Source: Parahaliea maris
GTDB lineage: Bacteria; Pseudomonadota; Gammaproteobacteria; Pseudomonadales; Halieaceae
Direction of reading: 5' to 3'
Length of the DNA: 64,000 nt
Assembly (NCBI RefSeq): GCF_008064665.1
Contig: NZ_VRZA01000005.1
Span: forward strand, 310,001 to 374,000
The translations under genes and the position numbers were made by a program. The notes below the pieces were generated by a model that did not search any database, had not been told where the DNA came from, and saw only the letters and a list, made by a program, of their open reading frames with translations. Every line of letters begins with the position of its first letter. Within the stretch, counting starts at the first letter, position 1. Positions 1-8,940 of the stretch are shown here, one piece after another.

Positions 1-1185
1 CTCGGGGTTGAGGAAGCGCTCGAACAGCAGGTCGTATTCCAGCGGGTCGAGGTCGGTAATTTCCAGCGCGTAGGCTACCAGCGAGCCGGCACCGGAGCCC
101 CGCCCCGGCCCCACCGGGATATCGTGCTGCTTGGCCCAGCGGATAAAGTCCATCACGATCAGGAAGTAGCCGGGGAAGCCCATCTGGATGATGGTCTCGA
201 GCTCGAAGTCCAGCCGCTCGCGGTAGGCCTTCTGCTTCTCCGGGAAATCGGCCGCAGCGCTATCGAACAGCACGGCCAACCGCGCATCCAGGCCCTCGTG
301 GGAGAGCTGGCGGAAGAACTCGTCCATGGTCAGGCCTTCCGGCACCGGGTAATCCGGCAGGTAGGGCTTGCCCAGTTCCAGGGTGACACTGCAGCGCCGG
401 GCGATGGCGACGCTATTGGCCAGGGCCTCGGGAATGTCGGCGAACAGCTCCGCCATTTCCTCCGGCGAGCGCAGGTACTGCTGCTCGGTGTAGTTGCGCG
501 GCCGGCGGGGGTCGTCGAGGGGGCGGCCCTCGCCGATACAGACCCGCGCCTCGTGGGCCTCGAATTCGTCAGCCGCGATGAAGCGCACGTCGTTGGTGGC
601 CACCACCGGGCACTGGAACGTCTCTGACAGCGCTACCGCGCCGTGCAGCGCGGTCTCATCGCCCTCCCGGCCGGTACGGTGCAGTTCCAGGTAGAAGCGC
701 CCCGGATAGGTCTCCATCCAGAATTTGAGGCGCGATTCCGCCAGTTCCGGCTTGCCACCCAGGATCGCCTGCCCGACATCACCCGCGGCACCACAGGACA
801 GGGCCAGTACGCCCTCGGCCTTCGCCGTCAGCCACTCCCGGGTGACGTAAGGCCGCCCCAGGTACTGCCCCTCGAGGTAGGCCTGGGAGATAAGCTCCGT
901 CAGGTTGCGGTAACCCGTGTCGTTCATGGCGAACAGGCAGACGGTGGATTTGCGCTCGCCGTCCTCGTCCTCGAGGAGGTTCAGGTCGACCCCGAATACG
1001 GGCTTGATCCCGGCCCCGAAGGCGGCCTTGTGGATTTTGACCAGCGCGTAAAAATTCGCCACATCAGTCACGCCCACGGCGGGCATGCCGAGTTCGGCGG
1101 TGCGGTTGATCAGGGACTTGACGCGGACGATGCCGTCGACGAGGGAGTATTCGGTGTGGACGCGGAGGTGTACGAATTCGGTCAT
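1..1185 (-). CDS. dnaE: DNA polymerase III alpha subunit (N-terminal part; gene runs off the left edge)
   Basis: Replicative DNA polymerase catalytic subunit. The first 395 codons are in the window, starting at an ATG at 1185; the rest lies left of base 1. The N-terminus [15 protein letters not shown] is the PHP-domain opening typical of DnaE, and further family blocks follow: [23 protein letters not shown] and, near the edge, [18 protein letters not shown], which begins the polymerase palm. It is the last gene of the conserved lpxD-fabZ-lpxA-lpxB-rnhB-dnaE order but is separated from rnhB by about 490 bp carrying two palindromic repeats, so it may have its own promoter. Identity is essentially certain. 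Confidence 0.97.
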   Translation of the reverse strand, partial: MTEFVHLRVHTEYSLVDGIVRVKSLINRTAELGMPAVGVTDVANFYALVKIHKAAFGAGIKPVFGVDLNLLEDEDGERKSTVCLFAMNDTGYRNLTELISQAYLEGQYLGRPYVTREWLTAKAEGVLALSCGAAGDVGQAILGGKPELAESRLKFWMETYPGRFYLELHRTGREGDETALHGAVALSETFQCPVVATNDVRFIAADEFEAHEARVCIGEGRPLDDPRRPRNYTEQQYLRSPEEMAELFADIPEALANSVAIARRCSVTLELGKPYLPDYPVPEGLTMDEFFRQLSHEGLDARLAVLFDSAAADFPEKQKAYRERLDFELETIIQMGFPGYFLIVMDFIRWAKQHDIPVGPGRGSGAGSLVAYALEITDLDPLEYDLLFERFLNPE

Positions 1186-1300
1186 GGGGGGAGTTTAACG
1201 CTGTGCTGATTTTCAGACTAGCGACGGTGTTCAAATTTGTTCTGATCCTTCGGTTGGCACCGTCGGCGAAGCGGGGGTTAGTACAACAGGCACCGCATCC

Positions 1301-1401
1301 GCCGTCGGGGTGGCCCCTCCGGGACACGCTGCAAGTACATCCATGTACGCTCCTAATCGGCGTCCTGCCTCATAGAGTCCCTACGGGGCCACCCCGACGG
1401 C
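1301..1401 (+). repeat. Intergenic palindromic repeat, copy 1
   Basis: The outer arms are a perfect 17-bp inverted repeat: GCCGTCGGGGTGGCCCC at 1301-1317 and its complement at 1385-1401. The 67-bp interior begins TCCGGGACACGCTG and contains CATCCATGTACGCT and CTCATAGAGTCC. The same interior occurs in copies at 1489-1602 (reverse) and 14579-14666 (same orientation), while the arms differ in each copy. No coding capacity. Confidence 0.85.
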
Positions 1402-1488
1402 GAACGCTCATCACTCTGCCCCTGCGGGCAGCAGATTCTACGGCTGCAATTCTCGTGCGGCCCTCGATCTCTTTGACATGCAGTTCAG

Positions 1489-1602
1489 CCAAGGTAGCGG
1501 GGGTAGGCCCCGGAGGGACTCTCTGAGACATGGATGTCGAAGAGAAGCGTACATGGACGTATTCACAGCGTGTCCCGGAGGGGCCTACCGCCGCTTCCTT
1601 GG
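1489..1602 (-). repeat. Intergenic palindromic repeat, copy 2 (reverse orientation)
   Basis: The 23-bp arms at 1489-1511 and 1580-1602 are complementary at 21 of 23 positions. The interior, read on the minus strand, is TCCGGGACACGCTGTGAATA, then CGTCCATGTACGCTTCT, and ends AGAGTCC, matching copies 1 and 3. The arm sequence (CCAAGGTAGCGGGGGTAGG...) is unlike that of copy 3 and only loosely like copy 1. Confidence 0.85.
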
Positions 1603-1676
1603 CGGTGCCGAACCGAGGCACCGAAGCTCGCCGGGAACAGTGAGCAATAATGGGCCAATCAGAGTTACAAGAGCCC

Positions 1677-2267
1677 CTACAACAAATCCCGCACCGGCCC
1701 AAAGCTCCGCCGATGCACCGGCGTCACCCCCAGTTCACGCAGGGCCTTCAAGTGGGCCGCCGTGGGGTAGCCCTTGTGCGCGGCGAAGCCGTAGCCCGGG
1801 TATTCCCGTTCCAGCGCCACCAACTCACCGTCGCGCTGCACCTTGGCCAGGATCGAGGCCGCAGCGATGGCTGGCACCCGGTCGTCCCCCTTTACCACCG
1901 GCTCCGAAGGATAATCCCAGCGCGGCAGACGGTTACCGTCCACCAGCACATAACCCGGCTGCACAGACAGCCCTTCCACCGCCCGCTTCATCGCCAGCAT
2001 CGAGGCGTGAAGAATATTCAGCTCGTCGATCTCCGCCACCGACGCTCGCGCCACACACCAGGCCAGGGCCCTCTCGCGGATCAGCACGGCCAGTGTTTCC
2101 CGCCTGGCCTCAGTGAGCTTCTTCGAATCCCTCAGCCCCTCGATAGGACGTTCCGGGTCGAGGATAACCGCGGCGGCAACCACGTCGCCGGCGAGCGGGC
2201 CGCGGCCCACTTCGTCGACACCCGCCAGTCCCGGTCCCTCGTAATCGATGGCAAACAGATCATCCAT
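1677..2267 (-). CDS. rnhB: Ribonuclease HII
   Basis: Cleaves the RNA strand of RNA-DNA hybrids and excises single ribonucleotides from DNA. The 196-aa length fits the family (E. coli RNase HII is 198 aa). The catalytic block [15 protein letters not shown] is at residues 16-30 (Asp18 and Glu19), followed by [13 protein letters not shown] and [16 protein letters not shown], all RnhB hallmarks. It starts 5 bp after the lpxB stop, so it is the last gene of the lipid A operon; the two large palindromes lie immediately downstream. Confidence 0.96.
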   Translation of the reverse strand: MDDLFAIDYEGPGLAGVDEVGRGPLAGDVVAAAVILDPERPIEGLRDSKKLTEARRETLAVLIRERALAWCVARASVAEIDELNILHASMLAMKRAVEGLSVQPGYVLVDGNRLPRWDYPSEPVVKGDDRVPAIAAASILAKVQRDGELVALEREYPGYGFAAHKGYPTAAHLKALRELGVTPVHRRSFGPVRDLL

Positions 2268-2272
2268 GGATT

Positions 2273-3409
2273 TCAGGCCCGCCCCTCGATCGTGGCTATC
2301 AGGGCATCGGCAGCGTGGACGGCAAAGCCGAGGGCAAGGTCAGTGTGGATAGCAGAAAAGGCATCGCGCTGGGCCTCTGCGGCGCCCTGCCCCAGCAGCA
2401 GGGGTTCCAGTTCGGCCACCACATTGTCGACGGTTGCGGCGTCCTGAATGAGTTCGGGCACCAGGGCTCGCCCCGCGAGAATGTTGGGCAGGGCGGCAAA
2501 GGGGGTTTTCACCAGACGCGATACCAGGGCCCAGGACAGGGGCGCCATACGGTAGGCGACCACCATGGGCCGATTGAGCAGGGTTGCCTCGAGGGTGGCG
2601 GTACCGGAGGCCAGCAGGACGGCGTCCGCAGCCGCCATGACCTCACGGGACTGGCCGCTGACAAGGGTCAACGGCAGGCCGGGAAAGGTGCCGAGAATGT
2701 GCTGCAACTGGGCTTCCCGTTCCTCGTTGGCGGCGGGCAGCACAAAGTGCAGGTCCGGGTGTCGCTTGGCCAGTTCGGCCGCCGCCTGCAGAAACAGGGG
2801 CGCCAGCAAGCCCACCTCTCCACCACGCGAACCCGGCAGCAGGGCAAGCAATCGCCCCTCCCCGCGCAGGCCAAGCTCAGCGCGCGCGGCCGCCGCATCG
2901 ACCTCGGGCGGGATCTCATCCGCCAGCGGGTGGCCGACAAAACTGGCGGCGACACCGTGTTCCGCGTAAATCGGTAATTCGAAGGGAAACAGGCACAGCA
3001 TGCGATCCACCGCCCGGCTGATCCCTTTCATGCGCCCGGCCCGCCAGGCCCAGACTGTGGGGCTCACCAGGTGGGCGGTTCGCACACCGGCCTTGCGCAG
3101 TTTACGTTCCAGCCGCAGGTTGAAGTCCGGCGAATCGATTCCGAGGAAGAGGTCCGGCGGGTTGTCGCGAAAGTGACGGTAAACGGCGCCACGGATACGC
3201 AGCAATTCAGGCAGGCGCTTGAGGGGTTCGACGAAACCCATGACCGACAGGCGTTCCATCGGGAACATGGAGTCCAGACCCTGGGCCGCCATCAGCGGGC
3301 CGCCTATGCCCTCCACCACGAGGTCCGGATAGCGACTGCGCAGGCCAGCCAGTACACGGGAGCCGAGGATATCTCCGGATGCTTCACCGGCGAGGATGCC
3401 GATACGCAT
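2273..3409 (-). CDS. lpxB: Lipid-A-disaccharide synthase
   Basis: Glycosyltransferase that joins UDP-2,3-diacylglucosamine and lipid X to form the lipid A disaccharide at the inner face of the inner membrane. At 378 aa it is close to the E. coli length of 382. The N-terminus [16 protein letters not shown] carries the family GEASGD motif; [40 protein letters not shown] and [15 protein letters not shown] are the expected LpxB blocks. Its start abuts the lpxA stop and it is followed closely by rnhB. Confidence 0.97.
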   Translation of the reverse strand: MRIGILAGEASGDILGSRVLAGLRSRYPDLVVEGIGGPLMAAQGLDSMFPMERLSVMGFVEPLKRLPELLRIRGAVYRHFRDNPPDLFLGIDSPDFNLRLERKLRKAGVRTAHLVSPTVWAWRAGRMKGISRAVDRMLCLFPFELPIYAEHGVAASFVGHPLADEIPPEVDAAAARAELGLRGEGRLLALLPGSRGGEVGLLAPLFLQAAAELAKRHPDLHFVLPAANEEREAQLQHILGTFPGLPLTLVSGQSREVMAAADAVLLASGTATLEATLLNRPMVVAYRMAPLSWALVSRLVKTPFAALPNILAGRALVPELIQDAATVDNVVAELEPLLLGQGAAEAQRDAFSAIHTDLALGFAVHAADALIATIEGRA

Positions 3410-4180
3410 CTAGCGAACGATACCGCGCTCCGATGCGCGCACCGAGTCGATCAGCATCTGCACTTCCGGCGTATCCCGCAGCATGGTTTCCAGGCGCTGC
3501 AGGGCCAGTTCGAGGGTCAGGCCCTGGCGGTAGAGAATCTTGAAAGCCCGGCGCAGCTGGCTGAGAGTGTCGTTGGAGAAGCCCCGGCGTCGCAGGCCTT
3601 CGACATTGATCGTCTTGGCTTCGGCAGGTTGGCCGCTCACCGTCACGAAGGCGGGTACGTCCTTGCCGATACCGGTCGCCATGCCGCTGAAGCTGTGAGC
3701 ACCGATCTTGCAGAACTGGTGCACCAGGGTATAGCCACTGAGGATGGCCCAGTCGCCCACATGCACGTGGCCGGCCAGGGCGGCGTTGTTGACCAGGATG
3801 ATGTGGTCACCCAGCACACAGTCGTGGCCGATGTGCACATAGGCCATGATCAGGTTGTGATTGCCGATGGTGGTTTCGGAGCGGTCCTGCACCGTACCCC
3901 GGTGAATCGTCACATTCTCGCGGATGACGTTGTTGTCGCCGATCACCAGGCGAGTAGGCTCGTCGTGGTACTTGAGGTCAGGGGTCGCCTCACCCACGGT
4001 AGAAAACTGGTAAATGTGGTTGTTGGCACCAATGATCGTCGGGCCCTTGATCACCACATGGGATTCGACAATCGAGCCGGGGCCGATTTCGACATCGGGG
4101 CCAATGTAGGTCCACGGGCCGACACGGACATCATCCGCCAGCTTCGCGGCGGGATCGACAATCGCCTGCTCGTGGATCAT
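3410..4180 (-). CDS. lpxA: UDP-N-acetylglucosamine O-acyltransferase
   Basis: First step of lipid A synthesis: transfers a 3-hydroxyacyl chain from ACP to UDP-GlcNAc. 256 aa (E. coli 262). The N-terminal two thirds are hexapeptide repeats forming a left-handed beta helix (IHEQAIVDPAAKL, VRVGPWTYIGPDVEIG). NHNLIMAYVHIGHDC holds the catalytic His, and the C-terminal helical domain has AFKILYRQGLTLELAL. It sits 8 bp after fabZ and abuts lpxB, in a single operon. Confidence 0.97.
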   Translation of the reverse strand: MIHEQAIVDPAAKLADDVRVGPWTYIGPDVEIGPGSIVESHVVIKGPTIIGANNHIYQFSTVGEATPDLKYHDEPTRLVIGDNNVIRENVTIHRGTVQDRSETTIGNHNLIMAYVHIGHDCVLGDHIILVNNAALAGHVHVGDWAILSGYTLVHQFCKIGAHSFSGMATGIGKDVPAFVTVSGQPAEAKTINVEGLRRRGFSNDTLSQLRRAFKILYRQGLTLELALQRLETMLRDTPEVQMLIDSVRASERGIVR

Positions 4181-4188
4181 GGGTCAGC

Positions 4189-4623
4189 TCAGGCCTTGCG
4201 GTCCGCGCAGAGAATCGTGGCTGAAGCGGCCAGTTCCCCATCGACGTCGGAGCTCACCTCGAACTTCCAGATACCGCGGCGGTCGCCGAGAATCTTCGCC
4301 CGCAGCATCACCCGGTCTCCCGGTACACAGGGGCGCTTGAAACGCAGGTTGTCGGCGCCGACGAAATAGTAGATCGAACCGTCCGCCGGCGTCTTGTCCT
4401 GGGACTTGAATCCGAGCACGCCCGCAGCCTGGGCCATGGCTTCTACCAGCAAAACACCGGGAAACACTGGCAAATCGGGGAAGTGGCCGTCGAAGAAAGG
4501 TTCGTTGATACTGAGGTTCTTGTAGGCGACGATGGACTCGCCCAGGTTCAGCTCCACCACCCGGTCAACCAGCAGGAAGGGGTAGCGGTGGGGAAGGTAT
4601 TTGCGAATTTCAGCGATGTCCAT
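4189..4623 (-). CDS. fabZ: 3-hydroxyacyl-[ACP] dehydratase FabZ
   Basis: Hot-dog-fold dehydratase of fatty acid synthesis. The protein is 144 aa from the ATG at 4623 ([21 protein letters not shown]). The open frame extends upstream to 4743, but an AGGAGG Shine-Dalgarno about 12-15 nt before this ATG and the family length support the shorter start; ATG 4626 is the alternative. The active-site block [20 protein letters not shown] has the catalytic His and Glu. It lies between lpxD and lpxA as in most gammaproteobacteria, coupling fatty-acid and lipid A supply. Confidence 0.96.
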   Translation of the reverse strand: MDIAEIRKYLPHRYPFLLVDRVVELNLGESIVAYKNLSINEPFFDGHFPDLPVFPGVLLVEAMAQAAGVLGFKSQDKTPADGSIYYFVGADNLRFKRPCVPGDRVMLRAKILGDRRGIWKFEVSSDVDGELAASATILCADRKA

Positions 4624-4645
4624 CATGGGACCGGATGTCCTCCTG

Positions 4646-5683
4646 TTAACTTTCTTGTGACCCGTCTTGTGGCTTCTCCAGCCTGGCTTCAACAGCCACC
4701 AGGCGCCGCTGGATAGCATCCAGTTGGGCAAAGCGGACCGCACTACGCTTCCAGTCCCGGGTCGTGGACATCGGGGTGCCTGAAGAATACGAACCGGGCT
4801 CGGTGATGGACTTGGTGACCATGGTCATGCCCGTCACGTGCACGTTGTCGCAAATCTCCACATGCCCCACTACACCGACGCCACCGGCGAGGGTGCAGTT
4901 CGACCCTATAATCGTGCTTCCGGCGAGACCGGTGCAACCGGCTATCGCGGTATTTTTTCCGATGCGACAGTTGTGGGCTATCTGTACGAGGTTGTCGATG
5001 ATGGCGCCGTCTTCCACCACCGTATCTTCGATCGCACCGCGATCAATCGTGGTGCAGGCGCCTACTTCCACCCGATCACCTAGCGTCACACCGCCGAGTT
5101 GGTGAATTTTTTCCCAGCCGCCTGGACCGGGGGCAAAGCCGAAACCATCGCCACCCAACACCGCCTGGGAGTGGATGGTGCATTGCTCCCCTACCCGCAC
5201 ATCGTGATAGAGCACCGCGTTGGGATGCACCCGGGTTCCCGCTCCCACCCGACTGTTCTGGCCGATGTACACGTTGGCGCCGATAATCGCGCCGGGGCCG
5301 ATCACGGCGCCCGACTCTATCACCGCATTGGGACCTATGGCAGCCTCAGGGTCGACCTGGGCATCGGCGGCTACCGTAGCCGCGGGGTGTATCCCGGCAG
5401 CCGGTACCGGCGCGCGATCGAACAAGCCGCTTACCCGGGCAAAGCACAGGTAGGGGTCATCGGCGACCAGATAGTCCACCGGGCACTGGTCAGCGAGATC
5501 AGGCGGCACGATCACCGCGCCTGCGCGCGTCGCGGCCAGTTGCCCCAGGTACTTGCGTTGGGCCAGGAAGGCCAGTTGATCGGGCCCGGCGGCAGACAAC
5601 GTCGCCAGGCCATTGATACGGCGCTGCGCATCACCCGAGTAAGCCAGACCCAGCTTTTCTGAGAGCTCCCCGAGTGTGATCAC
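4646..5683 (-). CDS. lpxD: UDP-3-O-(3-hydroxyacyl)glucosamine N-acyltransferase
   Basis: Third step of lipid A synthesis, N-acylation of UDP-3-O-acylglucosamine. 345 aa from a GTG start. The N-terminal uridine-binding domain ([25 protein letters not shown]) is followed by long hexapeptide repeats ([20 protein letters not shown]) with the catalytic His in [12 protein letters not shown], and by a C-terminal alpha-helical tail. Lies between skp and fabZ. Confidence 0.96.
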   Translation of the reverse strand: MITLGELSEKLGLAYSGDAQRRINGLATLSAAGPDQLAFLAQRKYLGQLAATRAGAVIVPPDLADQCPVDYLVADDPYLCFARVSGLFDRAPVPAAGIHPAATVAADAQVDPEAAIGPNAVIESGAVIGPGAIIGANVYIGQNSRVGAGTRVHPNAVLYHDVRVGEQCTIHSQAVLGGDGFGFAPGPGGWEKIHQLGGVTLGDRVEVGACTTIDRGAIEDTVVEDGAIIDNLVQIAHNCRIGKNTAIAGCTGLAGSTIIGSNCTLAGGVGVVGHVEICDNVHVTGMTMVTKSITEPGSYSSGTPMSTTRDWKRSAVRFAQLDAIQRRLVAVEARLEKPQDGSQES

Positions 5684-5697
5684 GTGGTCAGGCCCCG

Positions 5698-6216
5698 TTA
5701 TTCTGCGGGAAGCTGATTCAGCTTGTCGGTGACCTTGGCGGTGATGCTGTAGCCGGCGTCGGCGTGAATCACGGACTGGCGCTGCAGCAGCAGGCCGATG
5801 CCTTCGGTGGCGATCAGCTCACGCAGGACTTCCTGCACTTTCGGGGACATTTCCTGCAGCAGTACCTGGCCGGCGGCCTGCTCGGCTTTCTGCAGTTTGC
5901 CGGTCACGTGCTCCAGGTCGGACTGCTTGCTGGCCAGCTTCTGGCGCGCAGCCACCTGCTGCTCGGGGCTCATGACGGCAGCGTCTTTCTGGAAGTCCTT
6001 GACGAGTTTATCGAACTCATCCTTGAGCTTGTCGTACTCGGCCTTGTCGGCCTTGTAGTCGTCGCCATTGCGCACCGCGGCCAGTTGTTTCTGGGCATAG
6101 TCGGTTTGCAAAATGGCCTGCTCGAGGTTGACCACCGCGATCTTGCCCTGGGCCCAGCCCAGTGCGGGCAGGCTCAGGGCCAGGGTAGCGAGTGCAATTT
6201 TCAACAGTCTGGACAC
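5698..6216 (-). CDS. skp: Periplasmic chaperone Skp (OmpH family)
   Basis: Trimeric periplasmic holdase that carries unfolded outer-membrane proteins to the BAM complex. A signal peptide (SRLLKIALATLALSLPALGWAQ) is followed by GKIAVVNLEQAILQTDYAQ, a coiled-coil-rich middle with many Lys and Glu, and a C-terminal return strand. I prefer the GTG at 6216 because it gives a standard positively charged signal-peptide start and has GGAG 6 nt upstream; an in-frame ATG at 6228 would add four residues. Placed directly after bamA and before lpxD. Confidence 0.92.
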   Translation of the reverse strand: MSRLLKIALATLALSLPALGWAQGKIAVVNLEQAILQTDYAQKQLAAVRNGDDYKADKAEYDKLKDEFDKLVKDFQKDAAVMSPEQQVAARQKLASKQSDLEHVTGKLQKAEQAAGQVLLQEMSPKVQEVLRELIATEGIGLLLQRQSVIHADAGYSITAKVTDKLNQLPAE

Positions 6217-6245
6217 AATTAACTCCATTTCAGGTTAGCAAAAAA

Positions 6246-8882
6246 TCAGAAACCACGACCGAGGGTGAACTGGAACACCTCTTCGTCGTCGTCGGGGCCC
6301 GCGTTCAGCGGCTTCGCCAGGCTGAAGGTCATCGGGCCGAAACCAGTGATCCAACTCACGCCCACGCCCACCGAGTAGCGGAATTCGTCGGCATCCACAT
6401 CAAAGCAGTTGAGCTGGTTCGATGAACACTGGGTGTTGAACACGTTACCGGCGTCCACGAAAAACGCGGAACGCAGCTTGCTGCGGTCCTTGATGAAGGG
6501 CAGCGGGAACAGCAGTTCGGCGCTGCCTTCGATCAGCACGTTGCCGCCGAAGGGATCGGGATCGTCACGCACGGTGGTGAACAGCAGCTTGCCGGTTGCC
6601 GGATCGCGCACATAGCCGAACTGGGAACCGTTGGGGCCGCCGATCTCGATGGCATTGCCGTCTTCGTCGACGCCGGTCACCGGCTGGTCTACGTCGTAAA
6701 GCTCGGCGGGCGTACTGCGCGGGCCGAGGGTATTGCTCTCGAAGCCGCGGACGGAGCCGAACCCACCGGCGAAGAAGTGCTCGTAGAAAGGCAGGCTCTG
6801 GGTATCGCCGTAGCCGTCACCGTAGCCGAGTTCGGTGCGGAAGCGCAGCGTCCACTCGTTGACGATGGGGAAGAAGATCTCGCCACGGTAGGTGAGCTTG
6901 TAGAACTCGAGATCGGAGCCCGGCACAGCCACTTCCAGGGCCACGGACTGGGAGGCGCCGCGAGTCGCCAGGCGACCGCGGTTCAGCGTGGACTGGGTCC
7001 AGCTACCGGTGATCGTCCAGTTCAGGTACTCGTTCCCATGCAGGTCGAGGAAGCCCGGATCGGAAGGAATCGTCAGGGAGCCATCCGGCAGGGCGTCGAC
7101 CGGCATCAGTTCTTCCACGCCGGTGAAGATGTCGTTGATCGGGTCGTAGGTGCTGTCGTAGTAGAAGTCCACACCTTCCTGCAAGCGCGGGCTGGCCTTG
7201 ATTTCCTGCACTGCGAAGCGGCCGGCGGTAATTTCCGTGTTGGACACACCGAAGCTGAAGCCCAGGCGCTGGGTCTCGCCAATCGGGTAGCCGAAGTTCA
7301 GCGCCGCACCGAGGGTATCGGTGGTGTAGCTGGCCACGTTCACTTCCGACAGGTCGGTGGAGCGGTAGAACACGTTAAAGCCCCGACTCACGCCGTCTTC
7401 GGTGTAGTAGGGGTTGGTGTAGCTGAAATTGTACAGGTCCTGGTAGCGGGAGCTGTTGAGGGCAATGCCCACCCGGCGACCGGTACCGAGGAAGTTGTCC
7501 TGCTGCAGGTTCAGGCCGAGGATCAGGCCCGCGTCCTGGGCGTAACCAAAGCTGGCGCCAATGCTGCCGGAGGACTGTTCCTCCACGGTGAAGTCGACGT
7601 CGATCAGGTCGTCGTGGCCGGGCACTTCCGGGGTCTCGACGGTCGCCTTGCTGAAGTAGCCCAGCCGCTCCAGGCGCACCCTGGACTGCTCGATCGCAGC
7701 CGCCGAGGCGGGCGCGCCTTCCATCTGGCGCATCTCGCGGCGCAGCACGTCGTCGGCGGTTTTCATGTTGCCGGCGAAGCCCACACGGCGCACATAGGTG
7801 CGCTTGCCCGGGTCGATGAAAAACTTCATCGCCACGGTATTGTCGTCCTCGTTCACCTCGGGAATGCCAGTGACCTTGGCGAAGTTGTAGCCCTCGTTAC
7901 CCAGGCGGCGGGTGAGGTACTCCTCGGTGGACGTCACCAGCTGCTGGGAGAAGGTCTGCCCTTCACTCACCAGCACGAAGCGGCGCAGGTCCGATTCCGG
8001 CAGCACCAGGTCGCCCGACAGGTCCACCTGGCCTACGGTGAACTTTTCGCCCTCGGTGACGTTGGCGGTGATGTATACCTCTTCCTTGTTGGGTGACACC
8101 GAAACCTGGGTGGAATCGATGCTGAACTGCAGGTAGCCCCGGTCCATGTAGTAGGACGTCAGGGTTTCCAGGTCACCGGTGAGCTTTTCCCGTGAGTACT
8201 TGTCGTCGTTGGTGAAGAACGACAGCCAGCCGGTGGTTTTCAGTTCGAACAGGTCGGTGAGTTCCTCGTCGTCGAAGACCTCGTTACCCACCACGTTGAT
8301 ATGCTTGATCGCCGCAACCGTACCTTCGTCTACATCGATATTGATGGACACCCGGTTGCGCGGCTCCGGCAGCACCTCGGTTTCGATGTTGGCGTCGTAA
8401 CGGCCCTGCTGCACGTACTGGCGTTGCAGCTCGAGTTGCATGCCCTCCAGGGTCGAACGCTGGAACACCTGGCCCACGGCCAGGCCGGCGCTCTTCAGGC
8501 CGTCCATCAGCGCTTCGGTCTCGATGGCCTTGTTGCCCTCGATATTGATCTCACTGATGCTGGGGCGCTCCGCCACCATGATCACCAGCACGTTGCCGTC
8601 CCGGCCGATGCGGATATCGTCGAAGTTGCCGGTGGCAAACAGGCTGCGGGCCGCGGCTCGCAGGGCGTCTTCGTTGACCAGGTCGCCCACCGCCAGCGGC
8701 ATGGCGGCAAACACGCTGCCCGCCGAGATCCGCTGCAGGCCTTCCACGCGGATATCACTGACGATAAATGAAGAGGAGGTCTGGGCGGCGGCCAGAGGTG
8801 AGACTGTCGCCAGTGGCGCAGCCAATGCCGCGTTCAGCGCCAGCCAGAGGGGGAGTCGCTTACTCAAAGTCTTGTCAAACAC
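6246..8882 (-). CDS. bamA: Outer membrane protein assembly factor BamA
   Basis: Core of the BAM machine that folds beta-barrel proteins into the outer membrane. 878 aa from a GTG start. A signal peptide (about residues 1-34) is followed by five POTRA domains (SDIRVEGLQRISAGSV, KHINVVGNEVFDDEEL and others) and a C-terminal Omp85 barrel from about residue 450. The barrel has the conserved loop-6 motif in GSVRGFESNTLGPR and ends in an aromatic residue (GRGF). It follows rseP and precedes skp. Confidence 0.97.
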   Translation of the reverse strand: MFDKTLSKRLPLWLALNAALAAPLATVSPLAAAQTSSSFIVSDIRVEGLQRISAGSVFAAMPLAVGDLVNEDALRAAARSLFATGNFDDIRIGRDGNVLVIMVAERPSISEINIEGNKAIETEALMDGLKSAGLAVGQVFQRSTLEGMQLELQRQYVQQGRYDANIETEVLPEPRNRVSINIDVDEGTVAAIKHINVVGNEVFDDEELTDLFELKTTGWLSFFTNDDKYSREKLTGDLETLTSYYMDRGYLQFSIDSTQVSVSPNKEEVYITANVTEGEKFTVGQVDLSGDLVLPESDLRRFVLVSEGQTFSQQLVTSTEEYLTRRLGNEGYNFAKVTGIPEVNEDDNTVAMKFFIDPGKRTYVRRVGFAGNMKTADDVLRREMRQMEGAPASAAAIEQSRVRLERLGYFSKATVETPEVPGHDDLIDVDFTVEEQSSGSIGASFGYAQDAGLILGLNLQQDNFLGTGRRVGIALNSSRYQDLYNFSYTNPYYTEDGVSRGFNVFYRSTDLSEVNVASYTTDTLGAALNFGYPIGETQRLGFSFGVSNTEITAGRFAVQEIKASPRLQEGVDFYYDSTYDPINDIFTGVEELMPVDALPDGSLTIPSDPGFLDLHGNEYLNWTITGSWTQSTLNRGRLATRGASQSVALEVAVPGSDLEFYKLTYRGEIFFPIVNEWTLRFRTELGYGDGYGDTQSLPFYEHFFAGGFGSVRGFESNTLGPRSTPAELYDVDQPVTGVDEDGNAIEIGGPNGSQFGYVRDPATGKLLFTTVRDDPDPFGGNVLIEGSAELLFPLPFIKDRSKLRSAFFVDAGNVFNTQCSSNQLNCFDVDADEFRYSVGVGVSWITGFGPMTFSLAKPLNAGPDDDEEVFQFTLGRGF

Positions 8883-8940
8883 CGGTTAGGGCCTGCCCGA
8901 AGTCAAATTGGTTGTTTTTTAAGCTTCCCGAAACGCTCGG

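Larger units (their letters stand above)
1186..1676. other. Intergenic region between rnhB and dnaE holding two palindromic repeats
   Basis: No coding frame here shows any family signature. The stretch holds two large inverted-repeat elements in opposite orientation (1301-1401 and 1489-1602, listed separately). Between and around them I see no further gene. A dnaE promoter is expected in roughly 1186-1300 on the minus strand, but I could not find a convincing -35/-10 pair. Confidence 0.7.

Noticed and set aside
1301-1401. Repeats as a CRISPR array
   Set aside because: Only single copies at each site, in mixed orientation, with no regular spacers or cas genes.
1301-1602. Palindromes as integron attC sites
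   Set aside because: The variable arms recall attC, but the core is conserved over some 60 bp, there is no integrase or gene-cassette array, and the flanking genes are core essential genes.
4624-4743. N-terminal extension of FabZ up to 4743
   Set aside because: The extension overlaps lpxD, lacks a ribosome site and exceeds the family length; the ATG at 4623 has AGGAGG upstream.
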